This document shows, in pieces, positions 1 through 5,724 of a DNA stretch of 18,652 nucleotides. Under the pieces are notes generated by a model, which worked only from the letters and a program-made list of their open reading frames with translations, made no database searches and was not told the DNA's origin. Every line of letters begins with the position of its first letter. The stretch's first letter is position 1. Both the position numbers and the translations under genes were made by a program. This stretch comes from JAPXSY01 sp034003585 (lineage in GTDB: Bacteria; Verrucomicrobiota; Kiritimatiellia; RFP12; UBA1067), in NCBI GenBank assembly GCA_034003585.1, contig JAVEYH010000067.1, positions 1 through 18,652 on the forward strand, written 5' to 3'.

Positions 1-348
1 AGGCGCGGCCACGGCCGGAGCGGGTTCAACGGGCTTTTCCGCCGCAGGCGCGGCCACGGCGGCCGGGGCGGGTTCGGCTGGCTTTTCCGCCGCAGGCGCG
101 GCCACGGCGGCCGGGACGGGTTCGGCTGGCTTTTCCGCCGCGGGCGCGGGCGCGGCCACGGCCGGAGCGGGTTCAACGGGCTTTTCCGCCGCAGGCGCGG
201 CCACGGCATGGGCGGGCTCTTTTTTCTTCTGTCCGCCCAAATCCTGCAGGAGCGCTTCGAGATCGTCCTGGGCGTGCAGAACCGTCATCGCGCAACAGGC
301 CATGACTCCGACACCCGACACCAACAACCACCTTGAACTGTGCGTCAT
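1..348 (-). CDS. Exported Ala/Pro-repeat protein, 5' part only; probable secretin-position gene of the pilus-like operon
   Basis: The frame is open from ATG at 348 to the left edge: 116 codons with no stop, so the gene is truncated by the window. An AGAGGAG ribosome site lies about 9 nt upstream. The N-terminus has a basic start, a hydrophobic stretch and a likely signal peptidase site after LHA, giving a mature start QDDLEALLQDLGG. From about residue 50 the sequence becomes a repeated Ala/Pro/Glu/Lys segment with units of 16-17 residues containing APAAEKPAEP. In Akkermansia the gene in this position (Amuc_1098) is a secretin-like outer-membrane protein, and a Pro/Ala-rich N-terminal spacer would fit one. 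No secretin domain is visible in the available part, so that identity rests on gene order alone. Confidence 0.75.
   Translation of the reverse strand, partial: MTHSSRWLLVSGVGVMACCAMTVLHAQDDLEALLQDLGGQKKKEPAHAVAAPAAEKPVEPAPAVAAPAPAAEKPAEPVPAAVAAPAAEKPAEPAPAAVAAPAAEKPVEPAPAVAAP
35..195. repeat. In-frame tandem repeat, 48-51 bp unit, about four copies
   Basis: The marker string TTTTCCGCCGC recurs at 35, 83, 131 and 182, giving spacings of 48, 48 and 51 bp. All spacings are multiples of three, so the reading frame of the minus-strand gene is kept. Each unit encodes about 16 residues of Ala/Pro/Glu/Lys. The 51-bp unit carries one extra codon pattern (GCGGGCGCG). This is a coding minisatellite and not a CRISPR array. 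Confidence 0.85.
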
Positions 349-412
349 CTGGGGAGACTCCTCTTTGTGTGGCAGCTATTCCAACCCTATCCGGCAGTAA
401 AAATCAGACCCT

Positions 413-441
413 AATATACCGTGACTGTGTTCACGAATCAA
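413..441 (-). promoter_or_regulatory. Candidate sigma-70-type promoter for the left-edge gene
   Basis: On the minus strand TTGATT (441-436) and TATATT (418-413) are separated by exactly 17 nt. The -35 lies within the last codons of the upstream gene, and the -10 is about 65 nt before the ATG at 348. It would allow the last gene of the operon to be transcribed independently. The 82-bp gap here contrasts with the overlapping junctions elsewhere in the operon. Confidence 0.45.
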
Positions 442-1501
442 GCTTGCGAACAACTTTTTGTTGTCCGGTCGCCAGGCTCTCGATGGTCACCGTCGTTGTG
501 CCCGCGTCGATTGTGAGCACGCGGTAGGTTTCCTCACGGACCTTCAGCGTGCTGTTCTCAATCACCGTGTACTCGGTCTGATCGAGCGGCAGGACGATCA
601 CCGCCTCGATATCCGTGTTCTTGTCGCGCTCATTGATCTGCAGCACGATCCCTTTCTTGTCGCTCTGGCGCCGCAGCGTGACTCTTGACACATCGACCCG
701 TTTTTTGATGCCCGGCATTCTCGGGTTATCCCGCTCCTCGAACTTGAGTTCGACCTGTTCGGCCACATAGTCGCTGTCGCCGATGCGTTCCCCTTCGCGG
801 ATCCAGACGGTGCGCGCGACCGGCGCGGTCTGGTTGAACACCAACTGCAATTTCCCGTCCGGCATTTTGTTCACGCCGCTGAAGATCAGCGGCAGGCGTT
901 TGCCGCGCAGTTCTTTGACGCGCAACAGGCTGACCAGCGCCGGGTGGGATTTCGGGTTCTTGGGATCCGTGCCGGCCTGAAGCTCCTCAAGATTCGAGAA
1001 CCCGTCGCCGTCCAGGTCGCCTTTGGCGTCGGCGGGATCCAGCGGGTTAAGGCCGAGGCGGATCTCCTCCTTGTCGGAAATGCCGTCGCGGTCTGTATCG
1101 AGCCCGACGTCCATTTCCGGCGGGGACGGCTGTTTGCCGCCGCAGAAGGGGCAGACCCCCGCCGCATAGGGGATGGGTTTCTGGCAGGCCTGGACCACGC
1201 AGACCACCCGGCGTTCCGGGGTGAGGAATCCGGCTTTCTGGGTGTCCGCGGCATCCAGCTGGAGCGGGCTGCGCACCAGCCGCACCGCGTCATCGAACTC
1301 CGCCATTTCGATGGCGGCCAGCGGCGCGGCGGCGGGTTTGAGACTTTCGAGCTGGCGCGTGTACTGGGACTCGGCCTGTTTGCGGGCCGCGCCGACATGG
1401 GTGAGGTAGAAGAGGGAGATCAGCAGAAAAATGAGCACGCCGACGGCGATCAGCTTGTCATAGTGCCGCAACAGGGGGAAGCTGGAAAGTTTCATGGCCA
1501 C
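431..1501 (-). CDS. Single-pass membrane protein of the pilus-like operon with cysteine cluster and calcium-type loops (Amuc_1099-like position)
   Basis: A 356-residue protein. Residues 16-35 form one strong transmembrane helix (LIAVGVLIFLLISLFYLT), with the rest probably outside the membrane. C101, C106, C117 and C120 make a zinc-ribbon-like group ending in CPFCG. Two acidic loops follow, DTDRDGISDKEE (135-146) and DLDGDGFSNLEE (162-173), typical of EF-hand-like or thrombospondin-type-3 calcium repeats. The remaining half is beta-rich with no domain I recognise. GTG at 1501 is preferred because GGGAG lies 8 nt upstream; the ATG at 1495 is the alternative. It starts 3 nt after the stop of the upstream gene. 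Its position matches Amuc_1099 of the Akkermansia pilus-like locus, which is the basis for the role. Biochemical function is unknown. Confidence 0.8.
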   Translation of the reverse strand: MAMKLSSFPLLRHYDKLIAVGVLIFLLISLFYLTHVGAARKQAESQYTRQLESLKPAAAPLAAIEMAEFDDAVRLVRSPLQLDAADTQKAGFLTPERRVVCVVQACQKPIPYAAGVCPFCGGKQPSPPEMDVGLDTDRDGISDKEEIRLGLNPLDPADAKGDLDGDGFSNLEELQAGTDPKNPKSHPALVSLLRVKELRGKRLPLIFSGVNKMPDGKLQLVFNQTAPVARTVWIREGERIGDSDYVAEQVELKFEERDNPRMPGIKKRVDVSRVTLRRQSDKKGIVLQINERDKNTDIEAVIVLPLDQTEYTVIENSTLKVREETYRVLTIDAGTTTVTIESLATGQQKVVRKLDS

Positions 1502-1504
1502 GGG

Positions 1505-2479
1505 TTACACTCCCTCGAACGAATACACATCAATATCCAGCCTCACGCTGACCGGCGGATCGAGATCCGGGTCGGTCACGATCCGCTCGACGTGCGGGAC
1601 CGTGGCGAGGTCCACCGCCTTGGCCGCGGCATCGGCGGACGCGGCCCCCTCTTTCTTTTTGGTGTCGCGACGTCCGATGGGATCATCCGTCTTGCGGAAT
1701 TCGGTCTCCGCAACCACCACGAACAGGTTCATGGCCGCCAGACGGTTGAGCGCCCCGATAAACGCCGCGGGCCGGGCGAGAAACTCGAACGAGAAGCGCT
1801 GTTTGGAGAAGACTCCCCCGGCCGTCGCGTCACGGGCCGCGGGCGCGGCCTCCTGCGCCTGCGGCTCGTCCCGGCGCCGGCGCCGGCGCGACGAGGCCGC
1901 GGCCTCCTGCGGCCGGTCCGGGCCGCCAGCCCCGGTCTGCGCGTCAAAGGTTTCGCGCCGCACCGCCTTGATCTCCAGGATGCCGGCCTCGCACAGCTCG
2001 GTGCACAGCCGCTCGATGATCGTGAGCTGGCCGGTCAGACGGTCCACATGCTCTGGGGCGGGCAGGCTGTCCGACTCGCCGAGGTACTGGTCGAATCCGA
2101 ACAGGAACCCGGGCGCGACGATACGTCCGTTGGCGGCACCGGGCCGTGCCGACAGCGCGCGCACCGTGGCCTGCAGCGCCTGCTTGAACCCGGTGGGGCT
2201 CTTGGACTCGATGCGCAGGTCACCCTGGTGCAGCAGGTTGGAGGCCGTGGCCAGCCAGGACTCCAGAGCCTTCTGATCCTCCTTCACCCGTGCGATGGTT
2301 TGCGGGTCGGGAAAGATCTTGGCGCGGTAGATTTTCTGCACGGCGGCATAGTCGGCGTTACGCGCCGCGGCCGCCTCCTTATTGGCCATCCACGCGGAAA
2401 CCAGGAACCAGCCCGCGCCGAGGCATACCGCCACCGTCAGCACAGCCAGAATCATCAGAACGAGTTGTTGCCGTTTCAT
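1505..2479 (-). CDS. Amuc_1100-like membrane-anchored pilus-locus protein (PilO-type position)
   Basis: A 324-residue protein with an N-terminal transmembrane anchor (about residues 6-28) followed by an Ala-rich coiled region. Its length, single anchor and central motif (GFDQYLG at 128-134, then LTIIERLCTELCEAGI at 152-167) resemble the corresponding part of Akkermansia Amuc_1100 (317 aa; GFQVY, then a leucine-rich helix ending AECGL). Amuc_1100 has been compared with PilO/GspM-type inner-membrane alignment proteins. A disordered linker at about 182-222 carries six consecutive arginines (198-203). The ATG overlaps the upstream PilM-PilN stop by 4 nt (ATGA), which implies translational coupling. 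The assignment is by pattern memory and synteny. Confidence 0.75.
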   Translation of the reverse strand: MKRQQLVLMILAVLTVAVCLGAGWFLVSAWMANKEAAAARNADYAAVQKIYRAKIFPDPQTIARVKEDQKALESWLATASNLLHQGDLRIESKSPTGFKQALQATVRALSARPGAANGRIVAPGFLFGFDQYLGESDSLPAPEHVDRLTGQLTIIERLCTELCEAGILEIKAVRRETFDAQTGAGGPDRPQEAAASSRRRRRRDEPQAQEAAPAARDATAGGVFSKQRFSFEFLARPAAFIGALNRLAAMNLFVVVAETEFRKTDDPIGRRDTKKKEGAASADAAAKAVDLATVPHVERIVTDPDLDPPVSVRLDIDVYSFEGV

Positions 2480-4167
2480 CGTGCCGCCCCATCCTTCGGG
2501 CCGGACGCCGCCAGCGTCGCCTCGATTGTGAATTCGATCAGATACGCCCCGATGTCCTTGATGCCCACGATACGCACCCCCTGGGGTTCGCCGCTGAAGA
2601 CCGATTGGGTCTTGAGCCGGTCACGCAACTCCTCGACCGCCGTGGCCATGCGGCCGGCGGATTTGGCCTTTTCCTCGATCTCCTTGTGCTTGTCCGCCCA
2701 ACCGCGGCCGACGATGCGCAGCCCGGTGACGGCACCCGCGGCGTCGCGCACCGGCGCGAGTTCGGTCAGCCACATGCCCTCGAACAGGCTCTTGCGCACG
2801 GCATCCACGCGCTTCAGCCAGGCGGTCCGCCACCGCATCAGATCCCGCACCGCCTCCGCCTTCTCCCGCACCGCCTCGCGGCTCTTCTCGGCCTGCGTCA
2901 GCGAGGCCTGTTTCGTCTTGCACGCGCTCAGTTTGACGGAGACCTGCTCCCCCTGGAAGGCATAGAGCTTGCCCATCTGCTTGAGGTACAGGGTCCAGAT
3001 GCCGAGGCTCAGCAGCACACCCGCCGCGGCCAGCCCGAAAAACGGGATGCGCCGCTTCAGCGTCTTGCGCTTGGTGATCTCGGGAGGCATCAGGTTGATC
3101 TCAACCGGGCATGCCAGCGAACGCCGCAGCGCCAGACCCACGGTCTCGGCCAGCACAAACGCGTCGATGCCGGCCTTTTCGCGGTTGATCCGGCTGCCCA
3201 CCGCCACATTCGTGAAGGGGTTGAGGTAGAGCACCTCGACCTGGAGCTTTTCCCGGAAGAAGGTGTCGAGATGCGGCATCACCGACGACCCGCCGGTCAG
3301 GAAGATCCGGACGGGCGCGTTGCCGCCCTGCTGGCTGCGGTAGAAATTGATGGATCGGCTGATCTCCGCGTGCAGGCGGGTGACCACATTGCGCACGACT
3401 TTGGAGACGCGCTCGGACACCTCGTCCTCGGAGGCCGAGACGCCCCCCAGCGCGACAAAAGCCCGTTCGCACTTCAGGGCCTCGGCTTCGGCGAAGGGGA
3501 TCTGGAAACTTTTGGCCAGCTCTTGCGTGATGGCGTTGCCCGCCACGGGGATGCAGCGGTTGTAGATCTTCTCCTCCTCAAGGAAGATCAGGTTGGTGGA
3601 GCGCGCGCCGATGTCCAGCAGCATGGAACAGCCGTCCAACTCGGCATAATTGTAGCGCAGGCAGTTGTACAGGGCCATCGGCGCGACATCGACGGTCTCG
3701 GGGTCGAGCCCGGCCTCCACCACACGGTCGGTGATGTCGCGAACGCTATCGATTTTGGCCGCCACGATCATCGCGCACTGCTCGCCGCTGGAGGCGTCGC
3801 CGATGAACTGGTGGTTCCAGACGATCTCCTCCATGGGGAAGGGCACGTTCTGCTCCACCTCGTACTGCACCATCTGCAGCAGCTTATCCTCGCCGACGGC
3901 CGGAAGGCGCACGAAGCGGGGGAACACCATCTGGCCGGAGAGCGACAACATCAGCGGCGCGTTCCGGATCCCATGCGTCCGCATGAGTTCGCGGAGAGCC
4001 GGAACCAGTTGCGCGCCGGTCTCGGACTCGTTTTCCGGCTCGACGCCGAAGACGCGGATCCCGTAGTTGAGCAGTTCCGGAGGACGGCCGCTCTTGACAG
4101 AGAATTCGGCCAGAACCAGTTTGCTCGCGCCGACATTCAGCGCGAGAATGCGGTCAGTCGCAAACAC
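2476..4167 (-). CDS. pilM: PilM-PilN fusion: actin-like ATPase domain joined to a membrane-anchored PilN-like domain
   Basis: A 563-residue protein. The first ~350 residues are PilM/FtsA-like. They include a nucleotide-binding start (ILALNVGASKLVLAEF), the segment QYEVEQNVPFPMEE (101-114), a phosphate-2 loop DIGARSTN (185-192) and an adenosine motif LTGGSS (290-295). At 357-363 comes INLMPPE, which corresponds to the N-terminal INLLP signature that PilN uses to bind PilM. A transmembrane helix (about 375-395) and a coiled-coil plus alpha/beta domain follow. The protein therefore joins what are two subunits in Proteobacteria. Akkermansia Amuc_1101 occupies this place in its locus. It starts with GTG at 4167, sharing one base with the upstream TAG. 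It should form the cytoplasmic-to-membrane platform of the pilus-like machine. Confidence 0.85.
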   Translation of the reverse strand: MFATDRILALNVGASKLVLAEFSVKSGRPPELLNYGIRVFGVEPENESETGAQLVPALRELMRTHGIRNAPLMLSLSGQMVFPRFVRLPAVGEDKLLQMVQYEVEQNVPFPMEEIVWNHQFIGDASSGEQCAMIVAAKIDSVRDITDRVVEAGLDPETVDVAPMALYNCLRYNYAELDGCSMLLDIGARSTNLIFLEEEKIYNRCIPVAGNAITQELAKSFQIPFAEAEALKCERAFVALGGVSASEDEVSERVSKVVRNVVTRLHAEISRSINFYRSQQGGNAPVRIFLTGGSSVMPHLDTFFREKLQVEVLYLNPFTNVAVGSRINREKAGIDAFVLAETVGLALRRSLACPVEINLMPPEITKRKTLKRRIPFFGLAAAGVLLSLGIWTLYLKQMGKLYAFQGEQVSVKLSACKTKQASLTQAEKSREAVREKAEAVRDLMRWRTAWLKRVDAVRKSLFEGMWLTELAPVRDAAGAVTGLRIVGRGWADKHKEIEEKAKSAGRMATAVEELRDRLKTQSVFSGEPQGVRIVGIKDIGAYLIEFTIEATLAASGPKDGAAR

Positions 4168-4850
4168 TATTGCACCACCTCGTAATCGTCCGCGTTGATC
4201 AGGGCGAACGGGGTCTTCGAACGGTCAAGCAAGCCGGTCCGGCGGCTCAGCGCGGCGTTGTCCAGCACCTTGCTGTCCTTCCACCACTCTTTCGGGAGGG
4301 GGATCGTGGCTTCGGACTTGCTGTCCATCACCTTGCCCTCCTTGTTCGTGATCTCCAGCGCCACGGCGACGGGCTCGCCGTGCCGTTCGACCTGGCTCGG
4401 GGGAAGCGCGACGCAACTCATGTGCTCGCCTTTGGAGACATCAATGTACCGGACCGCGAGGGTGTAGTAGCTGAACCCTTCCTTCCCCTCGTCGTTCTTG
4501 CCCTTGGTCATGACATGATAGGTGAAGATCAGCTCGTCGGTCCACTTCGCGCCGCTGTCGTACTTGACCTCGAACAGCGCCCATTCGCGCGGCCGGCGGG
4601 TGACTTTCGGCATCGTGTTCTGGACATTCACGTTGAATTCGGGGGTCCGCACCATGGCCGTCTTGTTGGGCGGGGGCATGCGCGTGATGCTCACCTCCTC
4701 GCGCTTCTCCGCCCGCACGCCCGGCGTCTGCCCCGTACGCGTCTGCCCCAAGCGGTTCATCTGGGCCAGGGCCGCATCCGCGCAAAACAGCGCGGCCGCC
4801 GCCAAACCCATCACGCTCACACCCGTCCGTACGACAACCGTTCCATTCAT
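4167..4850 (-). CDS. Exported first protein of the pilus-like operon (Amuc_1102-like position)
   Basis: A 227-residue protein. I chose the ATG at 4850 because a GGGAGA ribosome site lies about 6 nt upstream and because it directly starts a classic signal peptide (hydrophobic VMGLAAAALFCADAALA, cleavage before QMNRLG). An upstream in-frame start at 4943 would bury that signal. The mature protein has a polar N-terminal segment. A beta-strand-rich body follows (EWALFEVKYDSGAKWTDE, FSYYTLAVRYIDV), then a C-terminal tail ending FALINADDYEVVQ. In Akkermansia the protein at this position, Amuc_1102, has an immunoglobulin-like fold reported as related to archaeal pilus proteins. That relationship is inferred here from gene order and the beta-rich composition. 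Its stop overlaps the next gene start by one base. Confidence 0.75.
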   Translation of the reverse strand: MNGTVVVRTGVSVMGLAAAALFCADAALAQMNRLGQTRTGQTPGVRAEKREEVSITRMPPPNKTAMVRTPEFNVNVQNTMPKVTRRPREWALFEVKYDSGAKWTDELIFTYHVMTKGKNDEGKEGFSYYTLAVRYIDVSKGEHMSCVALPPSQVERHGEPVAVALEITNKEGKVMDSKSEATIPLPKEWWKDSKVLDNAALSRRTGLLDRSKTPFALINADDYEVVQ

Positions 4851-4914
4851 GATCTTTCTCCCTGTCGCGGGTCGAACCCATCCACGTAATCCGCTATTAC
4901 CATGTAGCGCGTAC

Positions 4915-4943
4915 AATGTAATGCGGAGTGAGGCGGAATGCAA
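4915..4943 (-). promoter_or_regulatory. Candidate promoter of the pilus-like operon
   Basis: On the minus strand TTGCAT (4943-4938) and TACATT (4920-4915) are separated by 17 nt, about 65 nt upstream of the operon's first ATG at 4850. No other -35/-10 pair of similar quality is visible between 4851 and 5000 on this strand. Confidence 0.45.
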
Positions 4944-5010
4944 CTCCGAAACGGAAAAAGTTCGTCATCGGGACGCCTCCCCGTTGCCTGGACGGGCACG
5001 GGCGGGCGCG

Positions 5011-5032
5011 TCGGGGGCGCGGGCGCCCCCGA
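5011..5032. repeat. Perfect GC-rich inverted repeat between divergent promoters
   Basis: TCGGGGGCG pairs perfectly with CGCCCCCGA around a four-base CGGG loop; as DNA it is a 10+2+10 palindrome. No T-run follows on either strand, so it is not a standard intrinsic terminator. It could be an operator or a transcript-end hairpin. Confidence 0.6.
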
Positions 5033-5110
5033 TCAGGCCACACGCACCACACGCGCCCCGTTCGCGCGCCCCCTGTCTCCAGCCGATCCCCTCTTTCTCC
5101 GTCTCCCCGC

Positions 5111-5139
5111 TTGACTTCCCGGACACGATTGACTATAGT
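5111..5139 (+). promoter_or_regulatory. Candidate upstream promoter of rpsO-pnp
   Basis: TTGACT (5111-5116) and TATAGT (5134-5139) with a 17-nt spacer make a near-consensus sigma-70-type promoter. It would give a leader of about 155 nt before rpsO. Confidence 0.6.
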
Positions 5140-5213
5140 TCATCCCTTCCTGCGGTGCGTCTCAGGAGACACTCCCCGCTGCGGGTCATCTGGCGCTTGC
5201 GTCCGGATTTCGC

Positions 5214-5243
5214 TTTACACCCGGCGGGGGGGTTCTTTATAGT
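5214..5243 (+). promoter_or_regulatory. Candidate proximal promoter of rpsO-pnp
   Basis: TTTACA (5214-5219) and TATAGT (5238-5243) with an 18-nt spacer. The same TATAGT -10 as the upstream candidate is used, which suggests tandem promoters. The expected start is about 50 nt before the rpsO ATG. Confidence 0.5.
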
Positions 5244-5301
5244 GTGCGCCGGAAAGTAACGACAAAAAAGAAATCGCGGAACAAGGACCGTAAAGCAGAC
5301 T

Positions 5302-5565
5302 ATGAGCCAGATCGACAAGACCGTTATCCGTAAGCAATTCCAGCGCCACGACCGGGACACCGGTTCGAGCGAAGTCCAGATCGCCGTTCTCACCAAGGAG
5401 ATCGAGATGCTTACCGAGCACCTCAAGGCGAACAAGAAGGACCACAGCTCGCGCTATGGGCTGATCCGCAAGGTCAACACCCGCCGCAGCCTGCTTGACT
5501 ATCTCAAGCGCGAGGACGAGGCGGTCTACCAGAAGATCGTCAAAGACCTCGGCCTCCGGCGTTAA
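5302..5565 (+). CDS. rpsO: 30S ribosomal protein S15
   Basis: A full-length S15 of 87 residues (the family is usually 88-89). Visible family motifs are DTGSSEVQIAVLTKEI (19-34), LTEHLKANKKDHSSRYGL, and the C-terminal RRSLLDYLKREDEAVYQ. S15 binds 16S rRNA at the central-domain three-way junction early in 30S assembly. It lies immediately upstream of pnp, an arrangement seen in many bacteria. The best ribosome-site match (AAGGA at about 5283-5287) is about 14 nt from ATG, longer than usual, so initiation may depend on leader structure. In several bacteria S15 represses its own translation through a leader fold; I see no specific known S15 operator here. Confidence 0.97.
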   Translation: MSQIDKTVIRKQFQRHDRDTGSSEVQIAVLTKEIEMLTEHLKANKKDHSSRYGLIRKVNTRRSLLDYLKREDEAVYQKIVKDLGLRR

Positions 5566-5578
5566 CCGTGCGCGAACG

Positions 5579-5605
5579 CGGCCGCGCGCCGGTCGCGCGC
5601 GGCCG
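5579..5605 (+). promoter_or_regulatory. Strong hairpin between rpsO and pnp, possible attenuator or RNA-processing site
   Basis: CGGCCGCGCGC pairs with GCGCGCGGCCG to give an 11-bp perfect stem with a five-base loop, starting 14 nt after the rpsO stop. No T-run follows. A second small palindrome, CACTCGTTCGAGTG, lies at 5654-5667. In E. coli the rpsO-pnp gap carries a terminator and an RNase III-cleaved stem used in PNPase autoregulation. An equivalent role here is inference. Confidence 0.5.
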
Positions 5606-5724
5606 TACGTTCCCGGGCCGGATCCCGGGGCGGCGCTTTCAGTCGGACCCCAGCACTCGTTCGAGTGGGCCATCTTTCCTGGCCAAACGCTTTCCGGTCC
5701 TTGTCCGCTGAAAGGTAAAGCACG

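Larger units (their letters stand above)
4851..5301. other. Divergent intergenic region between the pilus-like operon and rpsO
   Basis: These 451 bp hold no convincing gene; short frames here lack ribosome sites and protein-like composition. The region contains a minus-strand promoter candidate near 4915-4943 and a strong GC hairpin at 5011-5032. Two plus-strand promoter candidates lie at 5111-5139 and 5214-5243. The centre (about 4990-5100) is C/G-rich with simple composition. Confidence 0.7.

Noticed and set aside
1..210. CRISPR-like regular repeats at the left edge
   Set aside because: The units have no unique spacers and all spacings are multiples of three inside an open coding frame, so it is a coding tandem repeat.
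944..4185. Long plus-strand open frames (673 and 631 codons) opposite the pilus-like operon
   Set aside because: They mirror codon positions of the real minus-strand genes, show no domain motifs and would erase an operon with clear synteny, ribosome sites and overlaps.
4851..4943. Upstream start at 4943 for the first pilus-operon gene
   Set aside because: It would place 31 extra residues before a classic signal peptide and overlaps the promoter candidate. The ATG at 4850 has a good ribosome site.
5011..5032. Intrinsic terminator in the divergent region
   Set aside because: The palindrome is strong but has no T-run on either strand and no gene ends into it.
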